DNA from: an uncultured Marvinbryantia sp.
Lineage (GTDB): Bacteria; Bacillota; Clostridia; Lachnospirales; Lachnospiraceae
Reading direction: 5' to 3'
Length of the DNA: 9,140 nt
NCBI GenBank assembly: GCA_934394985.1
Contig: CAKRRF010000064.1
Location: 1-9,140 of the forward strand
Positions within the stretch are counted from its first letter, which is position 1. Each line of letters starts with the position of its first letter. The position numbers and the translations under genes are program-made. Shown one piece after another: positions 7,831 through 9,140 of this stretch. The notes under the pieces are model-generated. The model saw nothing but the letters and a program-made list of their open reading frames with translations. It ran no database searches and was not told the origin of the DNA.

Positions 7831-7843
7831 TCTCCTAATTTAA

Positions 7844-7872
7844 ATTCTACTATCTGTCTACTTCAATGTCAA
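7844..7872 (-). promoter_or_regulatory. Near-consensus sigma-A promoter for the shell-protein operon
   Basis: The minus strand reads a perfect TTGACA (7867-7872), a 17-bp spacer, and TAGAAT (7844-7849), five of six matches to the -10 consensus. The predicted start is near 7836-7837, giving a leader of about 115 nt before the first shell gene. The region upstream of the -35 is very AT-rich, as in UP-element promoters. A housekeeping promoter this close to consensus suggests either steady transcription or control after initiation through the leader. Confidence 0.8.
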
Positions 7873-8008
7873 TAGCATTCTACAAAAACAATACAAAAAC
7901 CAATATTTCGAAAATCCAAATCTCACATAAAACAACATTTTTTATTTGAAATTTAGTCATAATCAGTCATTTTTAATGTATTTCACATTTTTTAAGAATG
8001 TTGTCGCA
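7873..8008. other. AT-rich non-coding tract upstream of the shell operon promoter, with short repeats
   Basis: No gene was found between the operon promoter and the terminator at 8011-8056. The tract has a 10-base direct repeat ACATTTTTTA (7935-7944 and 7985-7994) exactly 50 bp apart. It also has an inverted pair ACAACATT/AATGTTGT (7932-7939 and 7997-8004) around it, and AGTCAT twice at ten-base spacing (about 7955-7970). A and T runs suggest curved DNA. These may be regulator or UP-element sites, or chance in a low-GC tract. Confidence 0.4.
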
Positions 8009-8010
8009 TA

Positions 8011-8056
8011 AAAAGTGCGGGATCCTATGGCATTTACCATAAAATCCCGCTCTTTT
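8011..8056 (-). terminator. Intrinsic terminator of the binding-protein gene
   Basis: Arms GCGGGAT (8017-8023) and ATCCCGC (8044-8050) pair perfectly. Inside them TATGG (8026-8030) pairs with CCATA (8037-8041) after a 2x2 internal loop. Outside them A and T runs pair after one mismatch. Read on the minus strand the GC-rich stem runs into CTTTTT, a standard intrinsic terminator, 36 nt past the stop at 8092. It insulates the shell operon from the binding-protein gene. Confidence 0.9.
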
Positions 8057-8091
8057 CTGTCACATTTCTTCTTTATCTTCGTTATCTATTT

Positions 8092-9024
8092 TCAGGCTGC
8101 TGTTTCAGATTCTGTCTCTGTTTCTGCTGCTGTGTCGCTTTCTGCTTCCGTCTCATCTGCTGTTGCAGTTTCACTTTCACTCTCATCCTCTGCATCTGTG
8201 GATGTCACGCCACCTTCCACCACCAGCTCTTCTTCATAATCGGCACCATATGTATCTGTCAGTGTTGCTTCATAATCTGCATGGAAGAAGTTCTCTTCTC
8301 CAAGAGTCTTTATCTCATCATTGATCCAGTCAAGCAGTGTATCATTGCCTTTGGTAACAGCCGGTGCAATCGTATCTGCACTTCCAAGGGATGGAATACC
8401 AACGGTATAACCTTCATTCTGTTTTGCAAATGCAATTACTTCTGTATTATCGTTTGCCCATGCAACACCGTTTCCATTTTCCAGAGCATTCTTTGCTGTT
8501 GCATAAGAGTCATATTTCTGCAATGGAATGTCCGGATAATTCTCAATCAAATATGTTTCTGCTGTAGTACCTGAAATAACGATCATCTGATCATCTGAAT
8601 TCCAGTTATCCAGACTTTCAATTACATTAGAATCCGGTGAGACCACTCCAAGCGCCACATTCATATATGGAAGTGCAAAATCGACTTCTTCCGCACGTTC
8701 CGGTGTTACGGTAAAGTTTGCAAGAATCACATCTACTTTTCCGGTCTGAAGATACTCGATACGGTTTGCTGCTTCTGTGGAAACAAAGTTCACATCTACG
8801 CCAAGATCTTCACCAAGACGGTTTGCAAAATAAACATCATATCCCTGATATTCTCCATTCTCATCCACATAACCAAATGGATTCTTGTCAGAGAAAACAC
8901 CGATGTTAATCGTTCCATCTTCCTTGATCTCATCCAGGGTACGGAATCCGTCTGCTGCAAATGCCGTGGTTGCAAATAAAGTGGATAACGCCAGAGTTGC
9001 TGCAAATACAATTGATTTTTTCAT
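8092..9024 (-). CDS. Secreted family-3 amino-acid ABC transporter substrate-binding protein with acidic tail
   Basis: The 310-residue protein has a signal peptide (residues 1-23, MKK start, hydrophobic core, AFA-A cleavage site) and a type II periplasmic-binding-protein fold of family 3. Typical segments are GTINIGVFSDKNPFGY (about 37-52), GYDVYFANRLGEDLG (61-75), ANRIEYLQTGKVDVILANFTVTPER (about 86-110) with the ligand-binding arginine near 88, and the conserved Asp near 192. It is closest to cystine/cysteine or acidic amino-acid binders (CjaA/PEB1-like); the ligand is not certain. Unusually for a Gram-positive there is no lipobox and no cysteine at all. The C-terminus from about residue 274 is a low-complexity Glu/Ser/Thr/Ala tail. 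The ATG has an AGGAG site nine bases upstream. No permease or ATPase is in the window, and a terminator follows, so partners must be off the right edge or elsewhere. Confidence 0.93.
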   Translation of the reverse strand: MKKSIVFAATLALSTLFATTAFAADGFRTLDEIKEDGTINIGVFSDKNPFGYVDENGEYQGYDVYFANRLGEDLGVDVNFVSTEAANRIEYLQTGKVDVILANFTVTPERAEEVDFALPYMNVALGVVSPDSNVIESLDNWNSDDQMIVISGTTAETYLIENYPDIPLQKYDSYATAKNALENGNGVAWANDNTEVIAFAKQNEGYTVGIPSLGSADTIAPAVTKGNDTLLDWINDEIKTLGEENFFHADYEATLTDTYGADYEEELVVEGGVTSTDAEDESESETATADETEAESDTAAETETESETAA

Positions 9025-9055
9025 GATACTGTTCTCCTCTTTTTATAATATTTTT

Positions 9056-9131
9056 CAGGTACACCTGATCAGAATGTTTTTCATTCTGCATTGCTTTTCC
9101 GCAATGCTTCATTCGCAATTCGCCTTACGGC
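9056..9131. repeat. Cluster of tandem palindromes upstream of the binding-protein gene
   Basis: Four short dyads stand almost end to end: CAGGT/ACCTG (9056-9067), CAGAATG/CATTCTG (9070-9088, 5-nt loop), GCATTGC/GCAATGC (9088-9107, 6-nt loop) and GCC/GGC (9122-9131). Consecutive imperfect palindromes like this suggest a repetitive extragenic element or a structured leader. On the minus strand the bases from the window edge to a TGA at 9081-9083 stay open for 19 codons, so an upstream gene's end is also possible. No promoter for the binding protein was recognised here. Confidence 0.45.
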
Positions 9132-9140
9132 TTCTTGCTC

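Noticed and set aside
8092..8200. Simple-sequence repeat array
   Set aside because: The repetitive TCT/GCT-like bases are the coding sequence of the acidic Glu/Ser/Thr/Ala tail, not a separate repeat or CRISPR array.
9031..9060. Promoter for the binding-protein gene using TATTAT near 9046
   Set aside because: No acceptable -35 lies 16-18 bp upstream, and the resulting leader would begin inside the ribosome binding region.

Overview
The window looks like chromosome from a Gram-positive Clostridia member, most likely a gut Lachnospiraceae. The grounds are the UvrA/UvrB sequences, purine-rich AGGAG-type ribosome binding sites, U-tract terminators and a Glu/Ser/Thr-rich tail on a secreted binding protein. 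The genus cannot be fixed by eye. Every supported gene is on the minus strand, so transcription runs from high to low coordinates. No tRNA, rRNA, CRISPR array, transposase or integrase was seen.

From the right edge: positions 9056-9131 hold a cluster of small palindromes, possibly a repetitive extragenic element or the tail of an upstream gene. Next is a secreted family-3 polar amino-acid binding protein (8092-9024) that has a plain signal peptide instead of a lipobox and an acidic tail. A strong intrinsic terminator (8011-8056) closes it. The gap 7721-8091 holds that terminator, an AT-rich tract with repeats, a near-consensus sigma-A promoter (7844-7872), and a roughly 115-nt leader with three hairpins and a 36-codon open frame whose stop overlaps the next start.

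That promoter drives the most unusual part, a compact four-gene operon. It encodes two different circularly permuted EutS/PduU-type microcompartment shell proteins, an EutP/PduV-type P-loop protein, and a small beta-barrel enzyme of the ureidoglycolate lyase (AllA) family. It ends at a U-tract hairpin (5781-5818). No pentameric vertex protein, canonical hexamer, aldehyde dehydrogenase or signature enzyme is present, so this is a satellite-like or minimal shell locus of unknown function.

The left part is nucleotide excision repair. uvrB and uvrA overlap by 4 bp behind an extended -10 promoter, with three same-strand GAAC-N4-GT motifs upstream or in the leader that resemble Gram-positive LexA boxes. 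A small two-helix membrane protein with a C-terminal zinc ribbon follows uvrA, and a long near-perfect hairpin (61-111) lies beyond it.
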